Below are positions 1 to 21,103 of a DNA stretch of 64,000 nt, piece after piece. A model generated the notes under the pieces. That model was not told the DNA's origin. It ran no database searches and saw only the letters and a list, made by a program, of their open reading frames with translations. How positions within the stretch are numbered: position 1 is the first letter of the stretch; every line of letters begins with the position of its first letter. The translations under genes and the position numbers were made by a program. The stretch comes from Amoebidium appalachense (Eukaryota; Ichthyosporea), in contig CAVNZM010000010.1 of assembly GCA_963693365.1 (NCBI GenBank), positions 8,618,001 to 8,682,000 of the forward strand. Direction: 5' to 3'.

Positions 1-1579
1 CCACTTCTGAATGTCCTCAGCCTACCCTCTTTCAACCTGAGAAGTTCTTCCTCTCGCTATCTCACTCCCTCTTTCTTTTCTCTTCCTGTTTTTTCTGCCT
101 TTTCGAGTTATTACCACACGCAGTATAAGGTTCTTTCTCGTTCTGATAGAGAAATCAAAGGTAAAACTCAGTCGGCATGTGTTATGTTCCTTAGGCAACA
201 CCGTACTCATCATTATCGCTTTTTGGGAGCTGTGGCAGGATACATTTCTCCTGCTGTACGTATGGATACCACCCTTAGGCTAGTAGATAAGTCTGTATTG
301 GTGCTCTGATGTTGAGATTGCCTGGGAAGTTGTGCAGTGGCGTTGTAATTTTTGTTTCCATCGCCGCTGGTGCCACTTTTGTGCTGAACTTTTTAATCGC
401 AAGTATGTTGATAGGTGTGAGTTTTTATGTCGCGTTTTACCTCTTTCCCTACGGGCATCTGCTACACTGGCTGGCAATGTGAACACTTTGGACTTTAAAA
501 TTTTGTTGAAATTCTGTTGGTCGTCACATTGAGTATTTATATGATTTTCACACAGTGTTCAAGTATCTCAGTATGCACTTGTTACTGGATAACTCGTGAA
601 GTTTTTATTGTCTTCTCAGTCCGTGCATACTTGCATATCTTTCCGTCGAATAAATCCAGTCAAAAGAAAAAAATGATATTCAGGGGCCTTTAAGATATTT
701 TCAAATGATATTCAGGGGCTTTTGCCGGGTAATACATTCGTGTGGTTGAACATTGGTGCCAGCGCAACGATATGCAGATTAATGTCAAAAAGTGTGCCCT
801 TTTATCAAAATCGATATCGGCATGGGACGACGTTTGTGTTGTATCCTAACGTGTATGTATTAAGAGACGCGGCACTCTTCTAAGGGTACACACACGGAAA
901 GGAACGAACGTGTACTGAAAAACGGTAAAGTTTATTAAGACCAGGCTCCGACGGGTAAACTTAGATCCGAACGGAATGAAGCTAAGTCACAACTGAGGCC
1001 ATCAAGGCCGTGCCCTACAAGATCATCATCACCTGGCCCCCTACGATGCCACATTCCGTACATTCCGATCTAACTTTATCGTGCGCCTGCACGAGCTAAG
1101 TCGATCGGCTCACACTAATATATTTATCTAAGTCTCATCCCTCTCCCTTCCCCTAGTGGCACCGCAGAGTCTAATTCTACATTTCATACTATCTCCCCCC
1201 CCCTCCCTCCCCCCTTTCCTCTGTCATCGAAATATATAAATACGTTTGGCAGCATACACTATCAAAACTTGCCAGTATTTACAAAGGGCTTCTGCCCGAA
1301 CTTATCACATTCCACTCCTATGATCTATCCTACACACTAATTAGAATTCTATTGGTTGGCTGCCCCGGCTGACGTGGTCCTGTCCTGCTGGCTCCGACGG
1401 GCAAGATGCACGCAGCTGTACAGCTATCTTGAGGCCCCGGACTTGATCTTGATGATCTGTGGACCCGGGCCACCCCCCCCCCCCCCCCCCCCCCCGGATC
1501 TCGATCGTAGACTTAGGCTGATCTGCTGAGACGGATTAGTATATGTCAGTTTGCATTTTCGGCAGTCCCCTCCCTCGCC
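1..1579. other. Non-coding stretch with short repeats, no gene recognised
   Basis: No open frame here resembles a known protein. The stretch holds a 40-base repeat at 634-673 that is found again at 7056-7102, a direct repeat around the word GATATTCAGGGG near 675-725, and a C run of about 32 bases at 1463-1494. The only frames over 60 codons (22-213 minus, 280-486 minus, 332-532 plus) overlap one another and show no domain or signal, so they are not called. Confidence 0.5.
634..673 (+). repeat. Dispersed repeat ending in AATAAA plus A tract, copy 1
   Basis: About 38 bases are shared almost exactly with 7056-7102. The unit runs from CATATCTTTCCGTCG through AATAAATCCAGTCAAAAG into an A tract. 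An AATAAA followed about 12 bases later by an A run is what the 3' end of a retrocopied transcript looks like. No coding part of such an element is visible next to this copy. Confidence 0.65.
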
Positions 1580-2440
1580 CAATCGAATACAAGTATTTGG
1601 GGATTCCGGCGGACGAATGAGGCATATGTTTCAAACGGATGATCGACCATCGGGTGGAGGATGCAGGCAGGTGTCTTCGGTTATTTAGGGATGTGTATCT
1701 TGCTACTCTTTCTCATACTGTCCACCAATACAATCGTCTTAGTATATTTCGTACATATATTCGCCCTTTGTCTGAATACGGGTTGCCCTTACTAGCTATG
1801 GCACCCCCTGATACTGTTACTAAGGTCCTCAAATCAATAGATGATTTCCACTACACAACCAATGTACGTTTCTCACTGGTCTTTCCACACCTATCCCTAG
1901 ACGCCTTTTTGATTCTCTCTACGCACTCACACCACCATCACAACGCGTACACGAATTAGCCCTTAAATTTCACGAGCACATCACCCGCCTGTCCGCTTGC
2001 CGCCCCGGACCACCCGCTCTTCCGGCTACACGCATCCCCGCCGGACTCGCCCCTCTACCTCTTCCCTTCCCCATCGTCTCTCTGCCCATTGCCGTGCGTT
2101 ATGTGGAATGGCTGGCGACCCCACCGGAGGTACGGCTAGATCATAGTGTGAATATGAATAGTTTCAAGTCTATGGCTGATAGATATCTTTTTTCTCTACG
2201 TGTTGAGTCCCTTCCGGTGTTAGGACCGCAAAAACACCAACTACTAGTAGCCTATATGGCGGATACGGTTAGAGAGTCTCGTTCATACATAGATACGTTT
2301 ATTCGTAATGTGGTGTGGTGTAAAAACGCAAAGATGATTATGGCTTGGCAGTGTAATCGGTTTCTGGTGTCTCCTGCTCGTATGTGTAATATGTGTGGGG
2401 GGCGGTTCCTCTCTTCCTCAATATATCCGTTTTAAGATGA
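1580..2440 (+). pseudogene. Decayed non-LTR (LINE-type) retrotransposon, end of RT and C-terminal region
   Basis: Three adjoining frames read as the end of a LINE-type polyprotein. At 1590-1640 a YKYLGIP motif is followed by an in-frame TGA and then GICFKRM, which matches the 'YLGIP..GI' segment just after the reverse transcriptase core. The frame from 1639 to 1959 continues with TYIRPLSEYG, the conserved 'YKTYIRPVLEYG' block of these elements. A second frame, 2094-2435, carries on to CNMCGGRF, like the C-x2-C start of the terminal zinc knuckle. The stop codon and at least one frame change show that it is broken. The catalytic RT motifs and endonuclease are not visible, so it looks 5'-truncated, the usual fate of a LINE insertion. 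The family and clade are not determined. Confidence 0.7.
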
Positions 2441-2604
2441 CTATCCTAGATCACCTTATTAATGCTGCACAGTATGATATTGTGATCCGGTGCCTTAGCT
2501 TTCTTTCGGAGCTACCGATGCTAGCCTCTGCTTACCCATAATATGTAATAGGGGTGTCAGATACTACGATGGCGCTCATTGTTGCCTAGCTACCTGAGAC
2601 TGGT

Positions 2605-2634
2605 TCTCTTTGCCTCGAGTAAACAGCGTAAACC
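2605..2634 (+). repeat. Short dispersed repeat (GCCTCGAGTAAACAGCGTAA), copy 1
   Basis: About 24 bases including GCCTCGAGTAAACAGCGTAA recur at 15152-15182, with the flanking TCTCT also kept. This copy lies 170 bases past the last recognisable LINE residue, so it may be part of that element's 3' region. Function is unknown. Confidence 0.6.
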
Positions 2635-2639
2635 ATGTA

Positions 2640-3099
2640 CATATGTCACTGGCTGCATTTGATTGGCTGTGCTGGAAAACGCAGTAGGCCGTCGAATGTG
2701 GCTGGGCCTCTGGCAGTGTCCACGCAATAAAAAGTGTGTAAACCCCCTAATACTTTTGTCAGCAACATTCGATATTTTTGTGATATATCCCGAACGATAT
2801 TCAGGGCAAAAAACGGGATATTTTTGCAAGGGCCTAGCCGGGGGGCCACCCCAACCTCTGGATGGAAACTACGCACTGGCCTTTTTTTTTTTTTTTTTTT
2901 TTTTTTGTTGATGTCGCCTTCTCTGCCTTCTCTATGACCTGTGCAGCACTGTGACCATTGAAACTCGAATAGACAGCCCCAACTACAACTGACCAGTGTC
3001 CTCGCCCAAGTGTGCACTCTCGCCCGCACCTCATCAACACAGCAGCAAGGAACCCATAGACCCACACACCACTAACCCTGCTACACTGTGCCAGCAAAC
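2640..3099. other. Intergenic stretch upstream of the CPHC gene
   Basis: It holds sequence related to the GATATTCAGGG repeat near 2790, a T run at 2882-2906, and C-rich sequence leading to the start codon at 3100. The 5' UTR and promoter of the next gene presumably lie here, but no TATA or other clear element was seen. Confidence 0.4.
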
Positions 3100-11544
<8,445 letters not shown>

Positions 11545-11625
11545 GCTTTTACACGAGTTGATGTGAAAGCAAGCGGATAGTTCACTAAGCTTTCCACATG
11601 TGTATGTGTGTCTTTTTTTTTTTTT

Positions 11626-11656
<31 letters not shown>

Positions 11657-12450
11657 GGTCCAACGTCCTAAAATATGCATTCGTCGTGTTTACTCCCACC
11701 ATTGTACCGAAATTTCAATCTCAGTTTCTGTATGGCTTTCCGCCTACCAGCTGCAAGGTTCAAACCGACCGAAAACTATTAGGAACTAGAACTCAAAAAT
11801 TCACATTAAGGTCCCCCAAGACCCACCTGCAGTCTCCCTTCACCCCCCTTAAATTTCCTTCCTGCACCACCAACTACAACAACATATACCTTTTTGAAAA
11901 AAATTCGATCTGCAAGTGCTTGCCTTCTTAGGTACCGCCTGTATTTCCTCTTCCCTATTACCTCCCAGTGAGTTGGGCCATGAAACATGCAGCCATTCAT
12001 ACCTAAGTTATGTGATTTGGTTGCTGGAAGGGTGGGCAAGGCACCAGGTTCGAGAGTAAATGTTTGTGCAAACTAGTAGTGTTTGTGGCCACGGATAGAG
12101 TGCCCCATAAATGGAAGGTGGGGTATTTGGGGTGGGGGAGTGGGGAGGGCTTGCCGCGGGGGGGGGGGGGGGGGGGGGGGGGGGTAAGGCGGTAAGGCCA
12201 TAAGTACACGGAGGGGGTTCAGTTGTGGGTGTTGGGTTTGCTAGAATCGTGTTGAAGGTTTAATTTGTGTCGGCAATTACATATTGGATCGGGGGATTTA
12301 GTTTTGGCAGTGTGATATTGGTAGTCAGTACACTGATAAGTCTTGTGGTACGAGGGACAAAATGGACGGTCGTGAGATATGCTTCAGGCGCTGTAGGGTG
12401 TGCATAGGTATGCAAGATGTACATGTACCAGCACGGCAATTCCTACGTGA
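11545..12450. other. Intergenic stretch after the CPHC gene
   Basis: It contains a T-run/G-run compound at 11611-11658 and a G run at 12160-12184. No polyadenylation signal was seen in the first 200 bases after the stop codon. No other coding sequence was recognised. Confidence 0.4.
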
Positions 12451-12458
12451 CACATGAA

Positions 12459-12771
12459 CATGTAAGCATCTATGTGAGAAATGAATATGTAGACATCTAT
12501 GTGAGAAATGAATATGTAAGCATCTATGTGAGAAATGAATATGTAGACATCTATGAGAGAAATGAATATGTAGACATCTATGTGAGAAATGAATATGTAA
12601 GCATCTATGTGAGAAATGAATATGTAGACATCTATGTGAGAAATGAATATGTAAGCATCTATGTGAGAAATGAATATGTAAGCATCTATGTGAGAAATGA
12701 ATATGTAAGCATCTATGTGAGAAATGAATATGTAAGCATCTATGTGAGAAATGAATATGTGAGTGCCACAC
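12459..12771. repeat. 27-bp minisatellite, about 12 copies
   Basis: The unit is close to GTAAGCATCTATGTGAGAAA plus TGAATAT, with GTAGACATC as the main variant. Twenty-seven is a multiple of three, so every frame without a stop stays open on both strands. This explains the 447-codon minus-strand frame (12325-13668) rich in HIHFSHRCL, which is not a gene. Confidence 0.95.
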
Positions 12772-12859
12772 ACATGTGAGTACTACCCATAGGCCCATGT
12801 GTAGGACTGGAGCACGGTGATCCGCCCTGATCATTGTGAGTACCAGCCACATCAGCAAT

Positions 12860-13820
12860 ACCCGTGATCTCCCCCCCCCCCCCCCCCCCTCCCCCCTCTC
12901 TCCCCCCTCTCCCCCTCCCCCTCCCCCCCCCCCCTCTCTCCCCCCTCCCCTCCCCCCCCCCCCCCCCCCCACCCACCCACCCACGCACGCACCCACCCAC
13001 ACACACAAACCCGGGGGGGGTTCGAGGTGTGGATACGGAGGTGCTCCGTAGCTACCTACCTCGATCCTTATACAGAGCATGTAAAAACAATGCTTGTGCA
13101 AATACTGGCATATGGTCATACTATGCACATAAACCCCTGTCCACACACACCGATATGGGCTCCCGGCGGGGGGGGGGGGGGGGGAGTATATTATATAGGC
13201 TGTAAGGCAGTCATGGTCCGGGAAGAGACACTGCCATGAGCCCCCCCCCCTCCCCCCCATCCCCCTCCTCCTCCCACCCCCTCCTCCTCCTCCTCCTCCC
13301 CCGGCCCGAGTTGGCCCGCCCACCCGCCCGCCCTCCCCGGCTTCCCCCCGTTTCTCCCTGCCCTCTTCGTGCCAACAACAAGAAATGAAGTACCACTGCT
13401 GCCAGCCCCATCCATACGCACCAAATTTAGGTGCTATAAATAGAGCCAGGGTGTGGAGAGCACTGGGTGGGGGAGAGAGGGGGGAGGGAGGGGGGGGGGG
13501 GGGGGGGGAGGGAGGGAGGATTCGTGGGTATGGAAGTGAACTGGGGTGAGGGAAGACAGGGGGATAGGACAAGGGGGATGGGAGCCGGGTTTTCAGAGAA
13601 ACACAAAATGTGCGGCGGGACGAATGGAGAGAGGGAGGGGGGGGGGGGGTATCATATAAACCGTGCACTTTCCACTTTCGGAGAATATTAGAAAGTGGGG
13701 GGCAAGGGGGGTTGGGGGGGGGGGGGGGAAGGGGGGGGAGGGAGGGGGGGGGGAGAGAGAGAGGGGGGGGGGAAAGAGAGAGAGAGAGGGGGGGGGAGAG
13801 AGAGAGGGGGGGGGGGGGGG

Positions 13821-13880
<60 letters not shown>

Positions 13881-15240
13881 TAGGGATTACTCAGAAGGGG
13901 GGCATCGAGACTCAGTTGGCATGGCCCGAAATGAAGAAAGGGGATTTGTCCGGGGCCAAGCTGGGTAAAGACTTGGTTCTTAAGGCGGATGTTGAGGGGA
14001 GGAGAGAGGGATTGGGGAACATGTAACTGTGGGAGGGTGCAATGAAATCCAGGAAGAAGAGAGACGGGATTCCGGGGTCGAAGTGGGGATGCTGGGTTCA
14101 AAAAGTGGTGGGGAGGGGGGTAAAGGATGGGGGGAGGGGGGGGGGGGGGGGGGGGGATACTGCCCGGGGGGGGGGGGGGGGGGGAGGGAAGGGGGGAATA
14201 GCGAGCTCAAGTTCCTGCCACGGCAGGCGAGGGTGCAGGGAGTACAGCGGAAGGAAGGAACGAGGAAAGTCTTCAAGGTGTGCCTGCCTATCCAGTGTGC
14301 CCGGCATGCATATGTGCATAGATAGTGTGGTAATCAATCGGTTATAGCTTCTTCCCCTTCCTCCCCCCCCCCCCCACCCCCCACCCCCCTTACCCCCCTC
14401 CCCCCTTCCCCTCTCATCTCCCGCCTCCCCCCCCCCCCCCCCCCCCTCCCCCCCCCCCCAAAAAAAAAGGAAGAAAAAAAACAAAACACAGAAGCTTACA
14501 GGGGGGGTTGTGTATCATGGCACGAAATTTCCAGATATGCAGCTGGTGGTGGCCAGCCTCCTCAAACGGGGTCATCGGCCTAGAAATTTTTTAGGAATTG
14601 CATGTGGCCATGAATTTCAACACAATTAGATAGTCTGTGGTCATGAAACACAGCAAAAAACATATCCAGGCCAAATTTCAAGACCGTCTCTGGATGCACA
14701 AAGATTTCGATTGATGCCAACAAAAAGATCGGTTGCCTGAAACTTTTGGGGGGCAGGGCTTGAGATGAGCATATGCAGCTGAAACTTTCAGGGGGCAAAA
14801 GAATGAGGGGAGGGAGGGGGGGGGGGGGGGGGGGGGGGGGGAGGGGGGGGGGGGGGGGGGGAGGGATCAGAGTATCAAAGATAATGCATAGCTGTGGGGA
14901 AGAGGTGAAACCGTCCTGAAAAATGCCGTTTAGGTACGCAATTATCACGACGACAGAAATCCTTCTGGATCTTGCAACATTCAAATAGGGATATACTCCT
15001 AATATACCCCCTATATGTGGCAGTGGGCAAGGAACTTTTTTTGATTTTTGCGATATACAATTTAAATTTTAAGGTGTGCAAGAAATGGCGACATATATGG
15101 GAACATTTCTCAAGACCCAACAGGGGTTATAATCTCCGACCAATCAACATCGTCTCTGTGCCTCGAGTAAACAGCGTAAACCCTCGAGATATTTAACATG
15201 CTTTATATCCTATAAAGGTTATACGCTTATTATAATTATC
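12860..15240. other. Repeat-rich stretch without a recognised gene
   Basis: It holds C/CT tracts (12868-12970), G runs, a (GA)n block at 13754-13875, G runs at 14133-14185 and 14817-14862, and a C-run/A-run compound at 14425-14468. Two copies of CTGAAACTTT-nnGGGGGCA lie 47 bp apart near 14735 and 14782. No domain-bearing frame was found. Confidence 0.45.
15152..15182 (+). repeat. Short dispersed repeat (GCCTCGAGTAAACAGCGTAA), copy 2
   Basis: It is identical over about 24 bases to 2605-2634. Here the core is followed by a second CTCGAG six bases later. Confidence 0.6.
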
Positions 15241-15703
15241 ACATAGTATTTGAGTGTGTGTGTGCCTGTGTGTGTGTGTGTGTGTGTGTGTGGGAGGCGG
15301 GGGGGAGGGGGGGGGGGGGTAGGGAGCGGGGAGAGGGAAGGGGGGATGGCCACAGGTGCATATGCATTGGTTCGTTCTTCCCCCCGTGTTTTGGCCCTGT
15401 CGAGGCTTGAAATTTCCGCCTATACAGTATATAGCTTCGATAACTACACGTCAACATTGCAGGTCTTGTGCGTAGGGCCCCGGGGGCGGGTGGGATATGC
15501 GATGGGAAGGGTGGGGATTTTTTTTTTTTTTTTTGGTATCGGAGGGTTGGGATTTTTTTTTTCTTTTTTATCATATCGTTTTTTTTTTTTTTTTTGTTTT
15601 TTTTTGGTTGGGGTGGGGGGGGGTGGGGAGTGGGGAGGGGAGAGGGGGAGGGGGGAGGGGGGATGGCAGTATTGTGATCGCCGTGCGTGAGGGTTGCTGA
15701 CAG

Positions 15704-15936
15704 GTCAACGTGGGAGGAAGGGGTCTCTCAGAATTCACACCATTTGCGGATCTGAGCTCTTCCGAATGCGATGTAACAGGACGAGTGGGTCAACCAAATC
15801 CTGGGCGGCCAGATGCCCGCGAGAGGGGGGGGGGGGGGGGGGGGGGGGGGGGAAGGGGGTGGGGGGGAGGGGAGGGGGGGGGGGCGGAGGAGGGGGAGCT
15901 GCTGGCTGCTTGGGAGTTAATGGTGCAAAATGGTGG

Positions 15937-15976
<40 letters not shown>

Positions 15977-16112
15977 GAGGGGGGGGGGGGGCGAGTTGGT
16001 GGCTACTTCAGAAGCCGGTGGTTTGTTTAACGGTGTCCGGGGTGGCCAGATGCACAGCACTTACACTCTGCCTGGCATTGCTCTCCTTGTCGTGCTGACA
16101 GGTGTGGAGGCC
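15704..16112 (+). other. Possible orphan exons, not assigned
   Basis: Two short segments look more coding-like than their surroundings. From 15704, after GCTGACAG, a frame reads about 40 mixed residues (GLSEFTPFADLSSSECDV) before G runs. At 16050-16100 both forward frames read a hydrophobic 20-mer (for example YTLPGIALLVVLTG) flanked by CAG and GTGTGG. Without a family match or a consistent phase chain these remain guesses. They could be spurious. Confidence 0.2.
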
Positions 16113-16119
16113 CTGTGAC

Positions 16120-16316
16120 AGTCGTGTTTTGCTGCGCCCAAGGCCTTTCCTTAACACAGTTGGCCGCTATGAGAGCCATAGCAAGCTCATATCGCCGGTG
16201 TTATAGATCTAGATGCTATCATCCCCCCCCCCCCCCCCCCCCCCCCCCCCGAACACAAAACACACGTACTATCACAGGCACACGTACAGACATACACGCG
16301 CACGCACACGTACGCG

Positions 16317-16382
<66 letters not shown>

Positions 16383-17484
16383 CGTGGCATACACACACAC
16401 ACACACACACAACGCACCGCCTGCACCGTCTACACATTGCTCCTGTAAAATCTCTGAACATGTGCTGTTGTTTACCAATCAGCCACGGGGGTCTTTTGTT
16501 TCACCTCCTTAGTTTTCCTGTCGGTGTCCTTATTACCATACCTGTATATTCTCAATCTAGCTAACACCACCATCTGGGCATAAACTAAATGAAGTTGGCA
16601 AGCGCCATGGGCTGCACTAATATTAGTGCCCGCATGTAAGCCCATACATTATGGTCATGCGATGGTGTGTGCGGGGTTCCAGTGTCTGGCTTTATAGTTC
16701 CATGGGTTACACAAATGATACCACTGCAAGTAGAAAGTGCTTTGGGCGGCACAGGGGCGAAGGGGGGGGGAAGGAGGGGGGGGGGGGGGGGTGGGAGGGG
16801 GGGAGAGAGGGAGGGAAGGTGATCTGGGTTGCGGTTTAGGCCTCAGGCCAACCGTACTACGGATTCCATTCAATCAAGGTCATCCATGCCGTAGAACATT
16901 GTTTTACATATGCTGGGTCTTTTCAAGCCTTTCGTTCCTGCTATAAATGCACATAGCCAACTTACAGTCTGCAGCGTAGAACAACTTGAGAGGGCCACTA
17001 TCTATTCGTTCAAGCACCAGTGAACCTTACGGCACAGAATTCAATCTCAAACTCTGCCGGCGCGCGCGGCGGTTGACCGTCTGGTCTGAGTGAAACTTCG
17101 AAGTCACGAATTCCCGCCCGGCCGTGCGACAAAGAAATTTGGTTGGAGAGCAAGTTTGCACTATTTATGGTAACTTTTATCCCCACATCTAGAGCACTGG
17201 CTACATTCAATCAATCACGTGTGATCAGGTGGGAATGTTAGTATTGGCGCAGCCTGCTTGAGTAGCTTCTGCTCATCAATGCGAAGAAACTTATATATCT
17301 TACTAATGCAAGAATTTTTTTTGCATGTATTTGTTATTTCAGCAAGAATCAAAGGTAACTGCATCATTCCAGGCTTGAAATGGTTATAAATAGCACTCTA
17401 AATGATCAAACTCTGAAAGATCGCTCAAGTGGATTTCGATTCGATTCGATTCGGGCTAAACTGAGCAGCCCGGACGGCGCCTTG

Positions 17485-17531
<47 letters not shown>

Positions 17532-18577
17532 AAATGGTCAAACTGTGTCCACAATATTTCTTTTGAAAAAAAAATTAACCGATGAAGTTAACATAAGATA
17601 AGCTCTTGAATATCAGCTTTAGTTTGCGTCTATCATCGGCAACTCGAGATTTAAAATAAATTTATCTGGCAAAACCCGACCTTGTGAGTGATTCGAACCG
17701 CAGGGCAGAATCTTCAAGGCCGGGCCTAAAGTGGGAAGAAGAGGAGTGCAAAACACAGTGTGACAGGTGACAGGTCTCAGAATCACCGTACCACATGCTT
17801 ACTACATGACCTGTTTTTCCAGGCTTTTGCTGAAGCTAACGACTTAAAACATTTCATAACCTTTTCATTTTTAATTATCGCATTTTTCGGCATAATTAAG
17901 GCCTTGATTCATCAAGAAGGGGTGCATTATATTAGAAGGGTCGAATAACCATCATAAACCATGGCCAAAGTCTTTTGCCTCTGCTCAATCCTGAGTCACT
18001 TACCACCCAAAACATCAGGATAAGCTTACTGTGATTATCTTTAATGATCTAAACCAGGTAAACCAACTATAATACATGCTTATGAATCAATAAATTGATG
18101 TTTTTTTGGTACGTTATAGTCTGTGGCAAAAAACAATATTGTCCCTTCGAAGTTTGAACTCAAGCTCGAAGTTCCGAACTGTCATATCGGGGCTCCAGAA
18201 ATTCAACACGAATGATAAACAACCAGTGATCGTCTGTCACGGCTCAGTAATTTTCGAAAGTGATTGGGGCACAGACAGTAGTTGGCTTTCAACCCACTAG
18301 CTATAAAACCAGCGTTGGCGTCATTTTGCCCTTCATCTCCCAGCGAAAATACCTATACGTGTGAAGTCTTAGGAGCAGTTTCTTGCGAACTTTAGACACA
18401 ATCCGCAACATCGCCATAGCAGGGGCATAGGCAATCCCCTTTTTTCACACGCAATAAAGAGCGTTTGCTGGTGAACTTTTCGGTTCGGTTGTCCTTGGTC
18501 CCCCGTCTGAGCCTGTCACCGCGCTGATTCTGCATCTGCACCCACTATCAGTGCCAGCACCCCTGGGGCCGTTGTAG
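16120..18577. other. Non-coding stretch
   Basis: It contains a C run at 16221-16250, (CA)n at 16325-16380, a G tract at 16757-16800, and a T run of about 40 at 17490-17529. From 16850 on the DNA is unusually free of simple repeats, with balanced base composition, yet no family-matching frame was seen. Confidence 0.4.
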
Positions 18578-18847
18578 TGTAGGCTGACAAGTGCCGTGTG
18601 CGGCTGGGTGGTGACCATGACGTTCTCGTGGCTGACTGTGGCCTGCAACACCGCCCAGGGGGTTATGCAACGCCCCCCCGCCAACGACAAGCTGCCACGG
18701 CCCAGCGTGCCTGCCCTCAAGACCAACCCCTACGAGCTGCCAAAGGCCACGGCAAGGAAGTCTCTGGACCTGGGAACAAACAAGCCCGGCGCCCCTGCTG
18801 CAGAGTTTGTCACACGTGAGGTTGGCAGCATGGGAATGGGATTTTAG
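18578..18847 (+). CDS. Possible terminal exon with one membrane segment, unknown gene
   Basis: After a possible acceptor (CCGTTGTAG, ending 18577) an open frame runs to a TAG at 18845. It starts with a hydrophobic stretch (WVVTMTFSWLTVAC) and continues with about 55 polar, Pro/Lys/Thr-rich residues ending GSMGMGF. That is a plausible last membrane helix with a cytoplasmic tail, and third codon positions are GC-rich as in the confident genes. No upstream exon or polyadenylation signal was identified, so a chance frame cannot be excluded. Confidence 0.3.
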   Translation, partial: CRLTSAVCGWVVTMTFSWLTVACNTAQGVMQRPPANDKLPRPSVPALKTNPYELPKATARKSLDLGTNKPGAPAAEFVTREVGSMGMGF

Positions 18848-20015
18848 AACTGCTGTCCAGCTGGTTTCTGTACATTTATGGTGCCTTTTAGCCTGTCTTA
18901 TGAATGCTTCAGGCTCTCTTTTTAAGATGTTGGATATAACAGTATCTAGTGTTAGTAGTATGCAGACGTTACATGACAGGTAAATGACGCGCGTGCAAGA
19001 AGCTCCCACAAGCTGTTCTATGCTTTTAGATGATTTACACGTTTTCCTGTTTCTGGGGCTCCATGGCACAGTGCTGGGGAACCAGCTGGGTTAACGCTGT
19101 TTTTATAGAGTTTAGTTTTGGCCCACCACACGGACAGCCGCACGTGGTGGGCCACCGTGTGGTGGGCCACAGGCAAGCAGATGTATGAACGAAGAGCACT
19201 GTGAATAGCTCAAGGTTCATAGTAAACGGTGGGCTCGTAGCCCCCGGTGAATATACAGAAAATTTAGGCACGTCCTGCCTGTCCCATGTACTCTACTCCA
19301 ACTCCCAAGGGCTGGAGATTTTTAATCAGTTGCTGCTGTCGACCCCTTGCAACAGCATAACTATATAGGTCTCTAAATTTCGCACCCGTGCACAAAGGGC
19401 CAGGTCACGTAGTATGGGCAACCCCTGTTGGGCCAACTAAACCGGTCACCTTCGTATAATAATTGATTTTCTAACCAGAGCTGAGGCGCACTCGAGTATC
19501 GAGTCAGCAAGCTTGCAAGCATGCAATCTCTGACGTCACTGCCATAGACAGACGGATTCAAGACCTCCGAATCTTAGCCTTCGGCCTCGCTTGGGTGATC
19601 ATCCAAGCAAAAGCATTTGCACGACAGAGCAAATATTGCAAAATGCCCATCTGTCAGCTACGATCATGTCATCCAGTCGGCCCCATCGATCTCCACTTAT
19701 CCACACCCTGCTTACACTATACTCGTTTCTTTGTCCAGGACGGCGTTACCAGTACCCTTTTCCCGCCAGTAGCGCCGCAAGACGTATTTATTGGTGCCAC
19801 TTGTCAGAATATGCAATCGCATATGTCTGCCGGAGGCAAGACCATTTCTCGCTACCATCGTGGCTCCCCGAGACTCATGGACATGAAATCAGATGCAAGT
19901 ACGGGAGTTTATTATCAAATAAATACTCTAAAAGAATATGTATGAATAACTGTTAAATGACATCTAACGAACCATGAAAACTATGGTGTGTGTGCGTGAA
20001 TGTAAGTGCACGTAC

Positions 20016-20097
<82 letters not shown>

Positions 20098-20566
20098 CTA
20101 CCCTAAAGGAAGCAGTGTCCCTAACGCGCAATGGCCAAGGACACCCCTTCATCTATCCCCACAGGGCTGGGAGGGCGGGGAAATCAACAGGAAAAAGGAC
20201 AGCTAGCTAAGGCAAATAGTTTGTGCGCTTTTACACTAGCACCACCAAACTTAGTTCAACCAACTAACTCTACAAATCCCTTTTACCTCTGATGCCAGAC
20301 ACTCACACAAACGCTAAAACGACAACCAAAGACTGAAATCCAAACGACATGTACTCCCGTTCCCACGATGCATTTGGAAGCCGGACTGAAGAAACCAATC
20401 AAATGCTTTAAAATCTGACCAAATCAGAACATGCAATCAAAACCAAACCACACTAACTAAATATGGAAACCAGCAATCCAATGAACACAACCAATGCATT
20501 ACAAATAACCAATCACCTCACCGCAATGCCACTCGATGGATCTTCGTCTCTCACCGCTGCCTCCAG
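18848..20566. other. Non-coding stretch with (GT)n
   Basis: Mostly unique sequence with a GT tract at 20018-20096. Two overlapping forward frames (19591-19956 and 19595-19945) follow a good acceptor-like TTTCTTTGTCCAG at 19725-19738, but neither resembles a known protein. Confidence 0.35.
20018..20096 (+). repeat. (GT)n microsatellite
   Basis: A perfect GT tract of about 78 bases in otherwise unique DNA. Confidence 0.95.
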
Positions 20567-21040
20567 GATCCTCCCGCTTGAAAACCACAACTCGTGATGA
20601 CGATGGGATGATGGTAGCTTATAAGGCGATATGATTAGTTCTAAGTCATATAGGGATCTCGGCTGGTATGTGATTGGATCTCTGATGGGATGACTGTGCA
20701 TTCCAATCGTAGTACATAATATCTGGACTGTGTCTGTCCACAGATTGTCGTTGTCGCCGCCACCCGCTTCGCTGCAAGTAAAGACCATCGCTATGACCAA
20801 GATTACTGCGTGAAGACCAAACGTTCTAGCTGCCAACACTATGGCGATATGTCTGGCAGGCTAGTCACACCACTTCCACACACAAAAGAGGACAGGATCG
20901 GAACGGCTGTCTCTGCCCCACTGAAATATTCCAACACCACTGAAAGCACGTGTCCAGCACCCTTGATCACAGTGCAAGGGAACGGTGGCGCCGGGAATGA
21001 CTCGAAGCTGTTTCTGAACAAGCCCAAGCATACAACATGA
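20567..21040 (+). CDS. Possible 3' end of an unknown gene (two exons)
   Basis: A candidate last exon, 20744-21040, follows TGTCTGTCCACAG and stays open for 98 codons to a TGA. It starts IVVVAATRFAASKD and ends KLFLNKPKHTT, and an AATAAA follows 64 bases later. A candidate preceding exon, 20567-20613 (acceptor CTGCCTCCAG, donor GTAGCT), joins it in phase 0 across a 130-base intron. Codon use is less GC-biased than in the named genes. No domain is recognised. The opposite strand is also open here (20513-20839) with a hydrophobic stretch, so strand assignment rests on the splice signals and the AATAAA. Confidence 0.35.
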
Positions 21041-21103
21041 CGTTGACCAGCTGGAAAAGTCTGGTGTTGACTGATGCTAGCGCTAAGCCTTGCCGTATTT
21101 TAG

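Noticed and set aside
12325-13668. 447-codon minus-strand frame rich in HIHFSHRCL repeats
   Set aside because: It is read through the 27-bp minisatellite and G/C tracts. A unit length divisible by three keeps frames open on both strands.
17675-17720. GATTCGAACC, resembling a tRNA T-loop on the minus strand
   Set aside because: The flanking bases do not pair as a T-arm (TGCGG against CACTC), and no D-arm, anticodon arm or acceptor stem could be built.
20513-20839. Minus-strand frame with a signal-peptide-like start (TFGLHAVILVIAMVFTC)
   Set aside because: It begins at GTG, with an in-frame stop upstream and no ATG before the hydrophobic part. Splice signals and AATAAA favour the plus strand.
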